Positions 6,978 through 13,748 of a stretch of DNA of 18,974 nucleotides are shown one piece after another. Source of the DNA: Methylotenera_A sp040079935 (GTDB taxonomy: Bacteria; Pseudomonadota; Gammaproteobacteria; Burkholderiales; Methylophilaceae); assembly GCA_040079935.1 (NCBI GenBank), contig JBEBJI010000035.1, positions 1 to 18,974 of the forward strand, given 5' to 3'. The notes beneath the pieces are model-generated. The model was not told where the DNA came from, did no database searches, and saw nothing but the letters and a program-made list of their open reading frames with translations. Positions within the stretch are counted from its first letter, which is position 1. Every line of letters begins with the position of its first letter. The translations under genes and the position numbers were made by a program.

Positions 6978-7595
6978 TTATACGGCTCGATTATAGCGCT
7001 GAAACACAGGACGCGGCTCATCCACAGCGCCTTGGTAGGGTGCAGAAAAATCGTTTAAACTCGCCAACGCATCTTCTGCACTTCTATCGGCGCGAATTTG
7101 AAAGCTGGTAAATCCGCTGCGTTTTAAAAAGAACAGTTGGTCGCGTAGCACGTCGCCAAAGGCGCGCAGCTCGTTCTTAAAGCCGTAACGCGTGCGTAAT
7201 AATGTGCCTAATGAAAAAATACGACCGTCGGCAAAACGCTCGACGTGAATCGCGATAATTGGCAGTTTATTAATATCGCCAACAGCTTCAATTAAGCTTT
7301 CCAGCGTTTCGTGCGTATCTAACCATATGCCCTGTGAGCCAATATCCATGCGGCTTGCAAGCACATCTTTTTTGGCAATAAACACCGACAAAGGAACAAT
7401 TATTTTGCCGTTAGCGGGAATTTCTGTGCCAGCAATTTGTTCGGGCGTCACAGTTTGCTCACCAGTGAGTTTGAAAAGCACCACTTTGCCTGCCTGTACG
7501 CGTTGTTCCGCTTGGCTTGCAGGTAAGTTGATCATCGTCCACTCGTCTTCAGCAATGCTCGCAACGCCATCTTTTAACTGGATTAAGTTGCTCAT
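6978..7595 (-). CDS. DUF934 family protein, sulfite reductase partner
   Basis: A 205-residue cytosolic protein of the DUF934 family, which in many proteobacteria sits directly beside a CysI-like siroheme reductase and is thought to assist sulfite reduction; its biochemical role is not settled. Recognisable elements are the GKIIVPLSVF segment, QGIWLDTHE, IAIHVERFADGRIFSLGTLLRTRYGF near the middle and FKNELRAFGDVLRDQLFFLKRSGFTSFQIR. Its ATG overlaps the stop of the upstream reductase gene as ATGA, showing tight coupling. Dispersed repeat copy C runs antisense through it at 7328-7366 and encodes part of LASRMDIGSQGIW on this strand. Confidence 0.9.
   Translation of the reverse strand: MSNLIQLKDGVASIAEDEWTMINLPASQAEQRVQAGKVVLFKLTGEQTVTPEQIAGTEIPANGKIIVPLSVFIAKKDVLASRMDIGSQGIWLDTHETLESLIEAVGDINKLPIIAIHVERFADGRIFSLGTLLRTRYGFKNELRAFGDVLRDQLFFLKRSGFTSFQIRADRSAEDALASLNDFSAPYQGAVDEPRPVFQRYNRAV
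7328..7366 (+). repeat. Dispersed repeat copy C (inside the DUF934 gene, antisense)
   Basis: TGCCCTG (7328-7334), TGA, then the exact core GCCAATATCCATGCG (7338-7352), followed by GCTTGCAAGCACATC, a diverged form of the tail seen in other copies. The repeat reads on the plus strand while the host gene reads on the minus strand, so the similarity is at the DNA level and not due to a shared protein motif. Confidence 0.8.
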
Positions 7596-9274
7596 GCTGT
7601 AACACTTTCTTTGGCATGCTCATCTTTGGTATAGACGTGCGCTTTAAACGGCGCAATGCCTAGCCTGCGTACGGTATCGATAAAGCGCTCTTCATCGGTG
7701 CGCTCTTTAATATAGACATCAATTAACTTTTGAATCACGCCAGGCATTTCTTCTGCTGCGAACGATGGCCCAATCACGCTGCCAATGCTGGCATCATTGC
7801 CCTGTTTGCCGCCAATTGACACTTGGTAAAACTCCGCGCTGTCTTTATCCACGCCCAAAATGCCGATGTGGCCAACGTGGTGGTGGCCGCAGGCGTTCAT
7901 ACAGCCAGAAATATTCAGCTCAATGTCGCCAATGTCATGCAAGTAGTCCAGATTGTCGAATTGCATTTGAATCGCCTGCGCAATCGGGATGCTTTTTGCA
8001 TTGGCAAGCGAACAAAAATCGCCGCCTGGGCAACAAATAATATCGGTCAAAAGTCCGATATTCGGTGTTGCTAGGCCATTTGCGCGCGCGATTTCCCACA
8101 ATGCAAATAAATCGCCAAGTTTCACATCGGCCAAAATTAAATTTTGCTCGTGTGAAACGCGCAACTCGCCAAAACTATACTTTTCAGCTAAATCTGCGAC
8201 TACATGCATTTGTTCGGATGTTGCGTCACCTGGCGCTTTGCCATGCGGTTTTAAAGATAAAGTCACTGCGCGGTAGCCTGCTATTTTGTGTGGATGCACG
8301 CAACGTTTCACCCAGGCCGCAAACGCGGCGTTGCTGCCAATAGCTGCATCAAAGCTGGCATCGTGCGTGGGTAGCGTTTCGTATGGCATCGCCTCAAAAT
8401 GTTTACCAACACGCGCTAATTCTGCCTCGGTAATGGTGTTTGGCGCATTTTTTAAATGTGCCCATTCGGCTTCGACTTGTTTTTTAAATTCTTCGATGCC
8501 TAGCGCTTTTACTAAAATTTTGATGCGCGCTTTGTAAATATTATCGCGGCGTCCATGCAAGTTGTACACGCGAATAATCGCCTCACAATAAGTCAGCGCG
8601 TGTTGCCATTCCAAATGCTCGCGTATTACAGAACCCAATATCGGCGTACGTCCTAGGCCGCCGCCTACCCATACTTTAATCGCCAGTTTGCCAGTAGTAT
8701 CGGTATAAAACTCCATGCCAATGTCGTGCGCTTGCACCACGGCGCGGTCATGTTTTGTACCAGAAACCGCAATTTTAAATTTACGTGGTAGTAGCGCGAA
8801 TTCAGGGTGAAAGGTACTCCATTGGCGCATAATTTCGGCCATGGCGCGTGGGTCTATCACTTCGTCAGGCGCGATGCCTGCAAATTGGTCGGTGGTGATG
8901 TTGCGGATACAATTGCCGCTGGTTTGAATCGCGTGCATTTCCACGGTAGCGAGTTCCGCCAGAATGTCAGGCGTATCCTCGAGCTTAGGCCAGTTCAGTT
9001 GCAAGTTTTGGCGTGTAGAAAAGTGACCATAATCTTTGTCGTATTTTTTTGCGATGTCGGCCAATTTATGCAATTGGCGGCTAGAAAGCATGCCGTAAGG
9101 CACAGCAATACGCAACATAGGCGCGTAGCGTTGAATATAGAGACCGTTTTGCAGGCGCAATGGACGAAACTCATCTTCAGTTAATTCGCCAGCCAAGTAA
9201 CGGCGGGTTTGGTCGCGATACTGCGCAACGCGCTCATCCACTATTCTCTGATCTATTTCATCGTATTTGTACAT
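7592..9274 (-). CDS. cysI: Siroheme [4Fe-4S] sulfite reductase (CysI-like)
   Basis: A 560-residue nitrite/sulfite reductase family enzyme, six-electron reduction of sulfite to sulfide in the cytoplasm. It has two ferredoxin-like half domains (HFSTRQNLQLNW near 84-95, and LRVSHEQNLIL near 371-381) and the siroheme/4Fe-4S ligands C415-x5-C421 and C458-M-N-A-C462. The context (cysDN, APS reductase, DUF934, CysB) points to sulfite, not nitrite, as substrate. No cysJ flavoprotein gene is present, so electrons may come from another reductase or ferredoxin. The gene is 55 bp downstream of the exporter gene on the same strand and overlaps DUF934 by 4 bp. Only a weak AAGAAA lies before its ATG. Confidence 0.93.
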   Translation of the reverse strand: MYKYDEIDQRIVDERVAQYRDQTRRYLAGELTEDEFRPLRLQNGLYIQRYAPMLRIAVPYGMLSSRQLHKLADIAKKYDKDYGHFSTRQNLQLNWPKLEDTPDILAELATVEMHAIQTSGNCIRNITTDQFAGIAPDEVIDPRAMAEIMRQWSTFHPEFALLPRKFKIAVSGTKHDRAVVQAHDIGMEFYTDTTGKLAIKVWVGGGLGRTPILGSVIREHLEWQHALTYCEAIIRVYNLHGRRDNIYKARIKILVKALGIEEFKKQVEAEWAHLKNAPNTITEAELARVGKHFEAMPYETLPTHDASFDAAIGSNAAFAAWVKRCVHPHKIAGYRAVTLSLKPHGKAPGDATSEQMHVVADLAEKYSFGELRVSHEQNLILADVKLGDLFALWEIARANGLATPNIGLLTDIICCPGGDFCSLANAKSIPIAQAIQMQFDNLDYLHDIGDIELNISGCMNACGHHHVGHIGILGVDKDSAEFYQVSIGGKQGNDASIGSVIGPSFAAEEMPGVIQKLIDVYIKERTDEERFIDTVRRLGIAPFKAHVYTKDEHAKESVTA

Positions 9275-9329
9275 ATTTTTTCTTGCTAAAGGCGTAACCC
9301 GTTATTTTAATCTAAAAGCTTATTTTTAC

Positions 9330-10178
9330 TTAGGTTTTTCTTAAACCCAATTGTTTGTAAGCCACTAAAAATAACAATACAGTAATTCCAACTAGTTGAT
9401 TCAATTGTGGAAATGCCAGTTTTTGCCCGACATACACTAAAATCAATGCCAACACCGTTCGCACCCAATGTTCCGCCACTTTGCTGCTTAAATGGCTGCC
9501 TATCCAAATGCCAGGGATTGAGCCAATGAGTAAAGTGCCAAGTAGTTGATAATCTACCGTGCCAAGACTGGCGTGGCCTAAGCCTGCCACCAGCGTAAGT
9601 GGTACGGCGTGCGCGACATCGGTGCCAACGATTTTGGTGATAGGTACTTTCGGGTAAAGAATAAGCAATGCCGTAACACCTAGCGCGCCTGCACCTACAG
9701 AGGTAAGTGTCACCAAAAAGCCCAAAATCAAGCCTAGAAGCAACGTCAATGCTGGCGTGTAGGCGGGATTAATCCAATGACCTTTTTTGGATAGTTGTGT
9801 AAGTTGGTTGCGAAATAATACTGATAGTGAAGTTAACAGCAAGGCGACACCCAGCCAGAATTTAATGCTGGTAACTGTCGCGTCGCTGGCAACGCCTGCG
9901 TTGCGCAAATATAGCGTAGTAATAATCGCGGCGGGAATGCTGCCAAAAGCTAATAATTTGACGATGCGCCAATCGATATTGCCTAATTTGCCATGCGCAA
10001 AAATGCCCGCAGTTTTGGTGATAGAGGCGTAGAGCAAATCTGTACCCACGGCAACAGCGGCTTTTACGTTAAAAAATAACATTAAAATAGGTGTCATCAG
10101 CGAGCCGCCACCCACGCCAGTCAGGCCGACTAACAAGCCCACTAAAAACCCCGCTACAATATAATATGCAAAATCCAC
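9330..10178 (-). CDS. TauE/SafE family sulfite/anion exporter
   Basis: A 282-residue inner-membrane protein of the TauE/SafE (DUF81) family with about eight hydrophobic segments. The two family repeats show the marks GLTGVGGGSLMTPILMLFF (near 19-37) with VGTDLLYASITKTAG, and TSVGAGALGVTALLILYP with VGTDVAHAVPLTLVAG. Relatives export sulfite or sulfoacetate, or import sulfate; the position directly upstream of the sulfite reductase genes suggests sulfite or sulfate movement here. The start is a GTG at 10178 with no in-frame ATG nearby and no clear Shine-Dalgarno. It is the first gene of the minus-strand sulfur cluster and is divergent from cysB. Confidence 0.9.
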   Translation of the reverse strand: MDFAYYIVAGFLVGLLVGLTGVGGGSLMTPILMLFFNVKAAVAVGTDLLYASITKTAGIFAHGKLGNIDWRIVKLLAFGSIPAAIITTLYLRNAGVASDATVTSIKFWLGVALLLTSLSVLFRNQLTQLSKKGHWINPAYTPALTLLLGLILGFLVTLTSVGAGALGVTALLILYPKVPITKIVGTDVAHAVPLTLVAGLGHASLGTVDYQLLGTLLIGSIPGIWIGSHLSSKVAEHWVRTVLALILVYVGQKLAFPQLNQLVGITVLLFLVAYKQLGLRKT

Positions 10179-10318
10179 GCGCTATATAACCTAAATGCTG
10201 ATAAAGAAGCGTAATATAACAGGTATTAATATAATTATTTAATACTGATTTATTATTTTGGTATATGATTTAGTTATATTGATTTGTTTTTGGACTTGCT
10301 TTTAAAAAGAGGTTTTAC
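10179..10318. promoter_or_regulatory. Divergent control region between cysB-type regulator and sulfur operon
   Basis: A 140-bp AT-rich gap separates the GTG of the TauE/SafE gene from the ATG of the LysR gene. Divergent placement of a LysR-type regulator and its target operon is common, so both promoters and the regulator site are expected here. Several TATA-like hexamers occur on both strands but none pairs with a convincing -35. AGAGG seven bases before 10319 is the regulator gene's ribosome-binding site. Confidence 0.6.
10223..10245. promoter_or_regulatory. Candidate LysR-type operator (23-bp dyad)
   Basis: GTATTAA (10223-10229) and TTAATAC (10239-10245) form a perfect 7-bp inverted repeat around a 9-base AT spacer. 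Interrupted dyads of this size, containing ATTAA and TTAAT half sites, fit LysR-type regulator binding. It is roughly central in the gap between cysB and the sulfur operon. Confidence 0.45.
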
Positions 10319-11251
10319 ATGAAACTTCATCAGTTAAAATACATACACGAAGTCGCGCGTCAGGGCTTGAGCATTTCTGCTGCGGCCGAGGCGCTACATA
10401 CCTCACAGCCTGGTGTGAGTAAGCAGATTCAAATGCTGGAAGATGAGCTAAAACTGCAAATTTTTCAGCGCAATGGCAAGCGTTTAACGGGAATTACCGA
10501 GCCTGGCCGCCATATTGTCAAACTTGCGGCGACTGTGATGCTGGAAATGCAAAATATCAAGCGCGTTGGTGATGAGTTTAGCAAAGTAGAAACTGGTACG
10601 CTGACCATTGCGACTACGCACACGCAGGCACGCTACAAACTGCCTGCGGCAGTAAAACAATTCATTGAATTGTACCCTAACGTAAAACTCAATATTCATC
10701 AGGGCGATCCTAGCTATGTGACTTCGCAAGTAGCGAATGGTGAGGCCGATATTGGCATTGCGACTGAAGCGATTAGCTTGGATAACCGTTTGCTTTGCTT
10801 GCCGTGTTATGAATGGAACCGTTGTGTAGTGGTGCCAAAAGGACATCGATTGATAGGCGCAGAACCGCTCACGCTGGCTAAAATTGCCAGCTTTCCGCTA
10901 ATTACTTATGACTTTGCGTTTACTGGCAGTACCATTGTCTCAAAAGTGTTTCACGATGCGGGCGTGATGCCTAATGTGGTATTGACAGCGATTGACGCGG
11001 ACGTGATTAAGACCTACGTCGGCTTGGGCCTAGGCGTGGGTTTAATCGCCAATATGGCCTATGATGAAGAACGTGACAAGGATTTGGTGCGGCTTGATTG
11101 CAGTCATTTGTTTCCGCCTAGTACGACATATTTAGGCGTGCGCAAAGATGCGTTTTTGCGTGGTTATTTATATGGCTTTATCGAGTTGCTGGCGCCAAAA
11201 TTCGACCGCAAAGCCGTGGATGAAGCGCTGAAAGCTTATCGCTCAGGTTAG
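10319..11251 (+). CDS. cysB: CysB-type LysR family transcriptional regulator
   Basis: A 310-residue LysR-type regulator. Residues 1-60 are the winged helix-turn-helix (LHQLKYIHEVARQGLSISAAAEALHTSQPGVSKQIQMLEDEL), and the rest is the effector-binding domain. Features that place it in the CysB/Cbl branch are the TTHTQARYKLPAAVKQFIELYP stretch, the IHQGDPSYV segment, ADIGIATEAI and LPCYEWNRCVVVP. CysB proteins control sulfate assimilation in response to O-acetylserine/N-acetylserine or sulfate and thiosulfate; the effector here is not known. It is divergent from the sulfur operon, which is its likely target, and the first of seven closely spaced plus-strand genes. The ATG has an AGAGG ribosome-binding site. 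Confidence 0.94.
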   Translation: MKLHQLKYIHEVARQGLSISAAAEALHTSQPGVSKQIQMLEDELKLQIFQRNGKRLTGITEPGRHIVKLAATVMLEMQNIKRVGDEFSKVETGTLTIATTHTQARYKLPAAVKQFIELYPNVKLNIHQGDPSYVTSQVANGEADIGIATEAISLDNRLLCLPCYEWNRCVVVPKGHRLIGAEPLTLAKIASFPLITYDFAFTGSTIVSKVFHDAGVMPNVVLTAIDADVIKTYVGLGLGVGLIANMAYDEERDKDLVRLDCSHLFPPSTTYLGVRKDAFLRGYLYGFIELLAPKFDRKAVDEALKAYRSG

Positions 11252-11263
11252 TTGGGGTTTGCA

Positions 11264-11803
11264 ATGTGGTTAAAAGTCATTTCAATATACGTTTTTTTGC
11301 TGCTCACAGCATGTAAAAGTACTGCCCTGCAGCCCAGTATCCATGCGGCTGCTGGCGATGCGCCTGAAATCAATCAAAACAGCGCGATTTACGAAGTGCA
11401 AGTGAATGACGGTGTTAGCTATCAAGATGTTATCGATAGTTTGAAATCAGTTTCCGAGGGCATGAATTTTGTGAATCCTGCCAACTTCCCCATTGGCGAT
11501 CACATCAAGTTGCGCGGCATCGATCCGCAAGGCATTAAAGAAGTCCACTCGTTCTGTAATTTAACCATGGGCACCGATATTTTTCTGGATCACCCAGAAT
11601 TTTTAGTATTTGCGCCATGCCGCATCGCGCTCTATGAAAAACCAGATGCTAATAAAAAAAATAAATTATTCATAGGCTTAGCGCGCCCAAGTTATGATTT
11701 AAAAAGTATCAAGAATCCAACGGAACGCGCTAAAAAATCCGCACAAGAGTTAGAGGATGCGCTGATAAAACTGATGGATAAAGCACGCCGTGGCGACATC
11801 TAA
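11264..11803 (+). CDS. DUF302-like lipoprotein
   Basis: A 179-residue protein from the ATG at 11264, which has GGGG six bases upstream; a TTG at 11252 would add four residues and is less likely. Residues 1-17 form a lipoprotein signal with lipobox L-T-A-C17, so it should be lipid-anchored. The mature part resembles the DUF302 domain: YEVQVNDGVSYQDVIDSLKSVSEGMNF, then EVHSFCNLTMGTDIF and FAPCRIALYE. DUF302 has no established function. Dispersed repeat copy D encodes ALQPSIHAAAGDAP (residues 21-34) in the linker directly after the anchor. The 3' end overlaps the next gene by 14 bp. Confidence 0.8.
   Translation: MWLKVISIYVFLLLTACKSTALQPSIHAAAGDAPEINQNSAIYEVQVNDGVSYQDVIDSLKSVSEGMNFVNPANFPIGDHIKLRGIDPQGIKEVHSFCNLTMGTDIFLDHPEFLVFAPCRIALYEKPDANKKNKLFIGLARPSYDLKSIKNPTERAKKSAQELEDALIKLMDKARRGDI
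11323..11364 (+). repeat. Dispersed repeat copy D (linker of the DUF302 lipoprotein gene)
   Basis: TGCCCTG (11323-11329), CAG, then CCCAGTATCCATGCG, two mismatches from the core, followed by GCTGCTGGCGATGCGCC. It is sense to its gene and in the same reading frame as copies E and F, giving LQPSIHAAAGDAP. Confidence 0.8.
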
Positions 11804-12245
11804 ACCGCACTGGTTTAACCGTGGTTGGTTTTTGCAGCAAGTCAAAACGAATTTAGTCGCACTGATTAGCTTGGCGACGGCGATTGTGGGCATTTCTTAC
11901 AACACTTGGCGCGACCATCAAAACGAAATTAACGACAATATGCGTAATGCTGCTTTTGTAGTGTTGAGTGACTTGGGCGAGTTGCAAACCATTGTTAATT
12001 ATGCACATTTCGAAGCCGACAATACGCGTGGAAACCCTATTGATGGCTGGAAGCACGTTATTATGATTCGCGATTTAAGCCGTTTGTTAAAACCAGCAGC
12101 AAAGCAAGCGGGTGAAGCTTTGTATGTAGATTGGCAAAATAATTGGGAAAATCTCGACAAAGATAACAACACAGAAATACTAATTAGCAATAAAATTACA
12201 GCAACGCGTCAGGCGGTGCTGAGCACAATTGATAGCCTCGAATAA
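11790..12245 (+). CDS. Small membrane-anchored hypothetical protein
   Basis: I do not recognise this 151-residue protein. It has one clear membrane segment near residues 22-40 (LVALISLATAIVGISYNTW) after a short basic N-terminus (FNRGWFLQQVKTN), and a longer, mostly helical, polar C-terminal part (RDHQNEINDNMRNAAFVVLSDLG and WQNNWENLDKDN). The start is a GTG at 11790 that overlaps the lipoprotein gene by 14 bp; the next in-frame ATG would remove the membrane segment. The ribosome-binding site is weak, so translation may be coupled to the upstream gene. The overlap suggests the two products work at the same envelope site. Confidence 0.7.
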   Translation: MATSKPHWFNRGWFLQQVKTNLVALISLATAIVGISYNTWRDHQNEINDNMRNAAFVVLSDLGELQTIVNYAHFEADNTRGNPIDGWKHVIMIRDLSRLLKPAAKQAGEALYVDWQNNWENLDKDNNTEILISNKITATRQAVLSTIDSLE

Positions 12246-12267
12246 ACAATACGAAACTAGACAAAAT

Positions 12268-13734
12268 ATGAATCCCATTCGCATCGCAAAAGCAGCAGAT
12301 TTCCTCCATATTTTACCCAAAATGGCCAATCGTCACGGCTTAATTGCTGGTGCCACGGGCACAGGAAAAACCGTTACATTACAATCGCTTGCAGAAGGGT
12401 TTTCTGCGTTAGGTGTGCCGGTTTTTATGGCGGATGTGAAGGGCGATTTATCTGGGATGTCGCAAGTGGGTGGCGGCAATTCCAAAGTCGATGCGCGTGT
12501 GGCGCAACTCGGTTTAGCGGATTTTAAAGCACAAGCTAGCCCCGTTACATTTTGGGATGTGTTCGGCAAGAAAGGTCATCCTGTGCGCACTACCGTCGCC
12601 GAAATGGGACCATTATTACTGGCACGCATGCTCAATTTGAATGACGTACAAGGCGGTGTGCTGAATAGCATTTTCAAAATTGCCGATGACAAAGGCTGGT
12701 TGTTACTGGATTTGAAAGATTTACGCAGCATGTCGCAACACGCGGCAGAGAACTCGGCCACCTATCAAACAGAATATGGCAATATCTCCGCAGCCAGTGT
12801 TGGCGCACTGCAGCGTGCATTGTTGCAGCTAGAAACTGAAGGTGGCGACTTATTATTTGGCGAGCCTGCGCTTAATTTAGACGACATGATGCAAACTGAT
12901 AGCCAAGGTCGTGGTGTCGTCAATATTTTGGCTTCTGACCAACTATTTAACTCACCGCGCGTTTATGCAACGTTGTTGCTATGGCTACTTTCGGAACTGT
13001 TTGAAAAACTGCCAGAAGTAGGAGATTTAGAAAAACCAAAGTTGGTGTTTTTCTTCGATGAAGCGCATTTACTATTTACCGATGCGCCGCAAGCGCTGTT
13101 GACCAAAATCGAGCAAGTGGTGCGCTTGATTCGCTCCAAAGGCGTCGGCGTGTATTTCGTTAGTCAAAATCCGTTGGATATCCCAGATATTGTACTTGGC
13201 CAGCTGGGTAACCGCGTGCAGCATGCCTTGCGCGCATTTACGCCGCGCGATCAAAAAGCGGTAAAATCGGCCGCAGAAACCTTTAGAACGAATCCAAAAG
13301 TGAATGTGGCAATCGCGATTACTGAGCTGGGCGTGGGTGAGGCGCTGGTATCATTCTTGGATGAAAAGGGTGTGCCAACGCCAGTAGAGCGCGCGCTTGT
13401 TTGTCCGCCGCAAAGCCGCATTGGCATGGCGACCGATGCAGAGCGTGCCACAGTGATTAACAATTCGCTGGTGCGAGGAGTGTATGAAAAACAAGTGGAT
13501 AGGGAATCGGCGTACGAGGTTTTGAAGGCGCGCGCTGTTGAGCAAGCTGCAGAAGAAGCCCCGAAAGAAGAAGAAAAAGGCTTTGACTGGGGCGGCGTAC
13601 TTGGCAAGAAAAAAGGCAGCCGTTCAGATAGTATTTTAGAAAGTGCGGCAAAGTCTACCGTGCGTGCAATCGGCTCGCAGCTTGGTCGCCAGATTATTCG
13701 TGGCGTACTGGGCAGTATTTTTAAAGGCAGATAG
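12268..13734 (+). CDS. DUF853/HerA-like P-loop ATPase (YjgR family)
   Basis: A 488-residue ATPase from the ATG at 12268; an in-frame TTG at 12229 would run into the preceding gene and add 13 residues. Walker A is GATGTGKT (28-35), followed by the family segments PVFMADVKGDLSG and the Walker B KLVFFFDEAHLLF. YFVSQNPLDIPDIVLGQLGNRVQHALRAFTPRDQKAVK is characteristic of the DUF853 group including E. coli YjgR. HerA/FtsK-type members are hexameric DNA translocases, but the role of YjgR-type proteins is not established. The C-terminus is a charged EEAPKEEEKGFDWGG linker and a basic tail. No NurA nuclease or other HerA partner lies beside it, so there is no sign of a defence system. Confidence 0.92.
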   Translation: MNPIRIAKAADFLHILPKMANRHGLIAGATGTGKTVTLQSLAEGFSALGVPVFMADVKGDLSGMSQVGGGNSKVDARVAQLGLADFKAQASPVTFWDVFGKKGHPVRTTVAEMGPLLLARMLNLNDVQGGVLNSIFKIADDKGWLLLDLKDLRSMSQHAAENSATYQTEYGNISAASVGALQRALLQLETEGGDLLFGEPALNLDDMMQTDSQGRGVVNILASDQLFNSPRVYATLLLWLLSELFEKLPEVGDLEKPKLVFFFDEAHLLFTDAPQALLTKIEQVVRLIRSKGVGVYFVSQNPLDIPDIVLGQLGNRVQHALRAFTPRDQKAVKSAAETFRTNPKVNVAIAITELGVGEALVSFLDEKGVPTPVERALVCPPQSRIGMATDAERATVINNSLVRGVYEKQVDRESAYEVLKARAVEQAAEEAPKEEEKGFDWGGVLGKKKGSRSDSILESAAKSTVRAIGSQLGRQIIRGVLGSIFKGR

Positions 13735-13748
13735 GGCTTTAATAAATC

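Noticed and set aside
8326..8362. GCCAGC and ATTGGC spaced as in the repeat, in cysI (minus strand)
   Set aside because: The bases between and around them do not match; similarity is too low to count as a copy.
9307..9507. A 66-codon minus-strand frame at the end of the exporter gene
   Set aside because: It is an alternate frame of the TauE/SafE coding sequence with no start signal or recognisable features.
10685..10711. NIHQGDP in the CysB-type regulator, similar to the repeat peptide NIHALAGDAP
   Set aside because: The segment corresponds to the conserved QG(S/T)P effector-binding region of CysB proteins and the DNA lacks the repeat core.
12268..13734. A HerA-based phage defence system
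   Set aside because: The ATPase is of the widespread YjgR/DUF853 type and has no nuclease, Sir2 or other effector gene beside it; its neighbours are metabolic and envelope genes.
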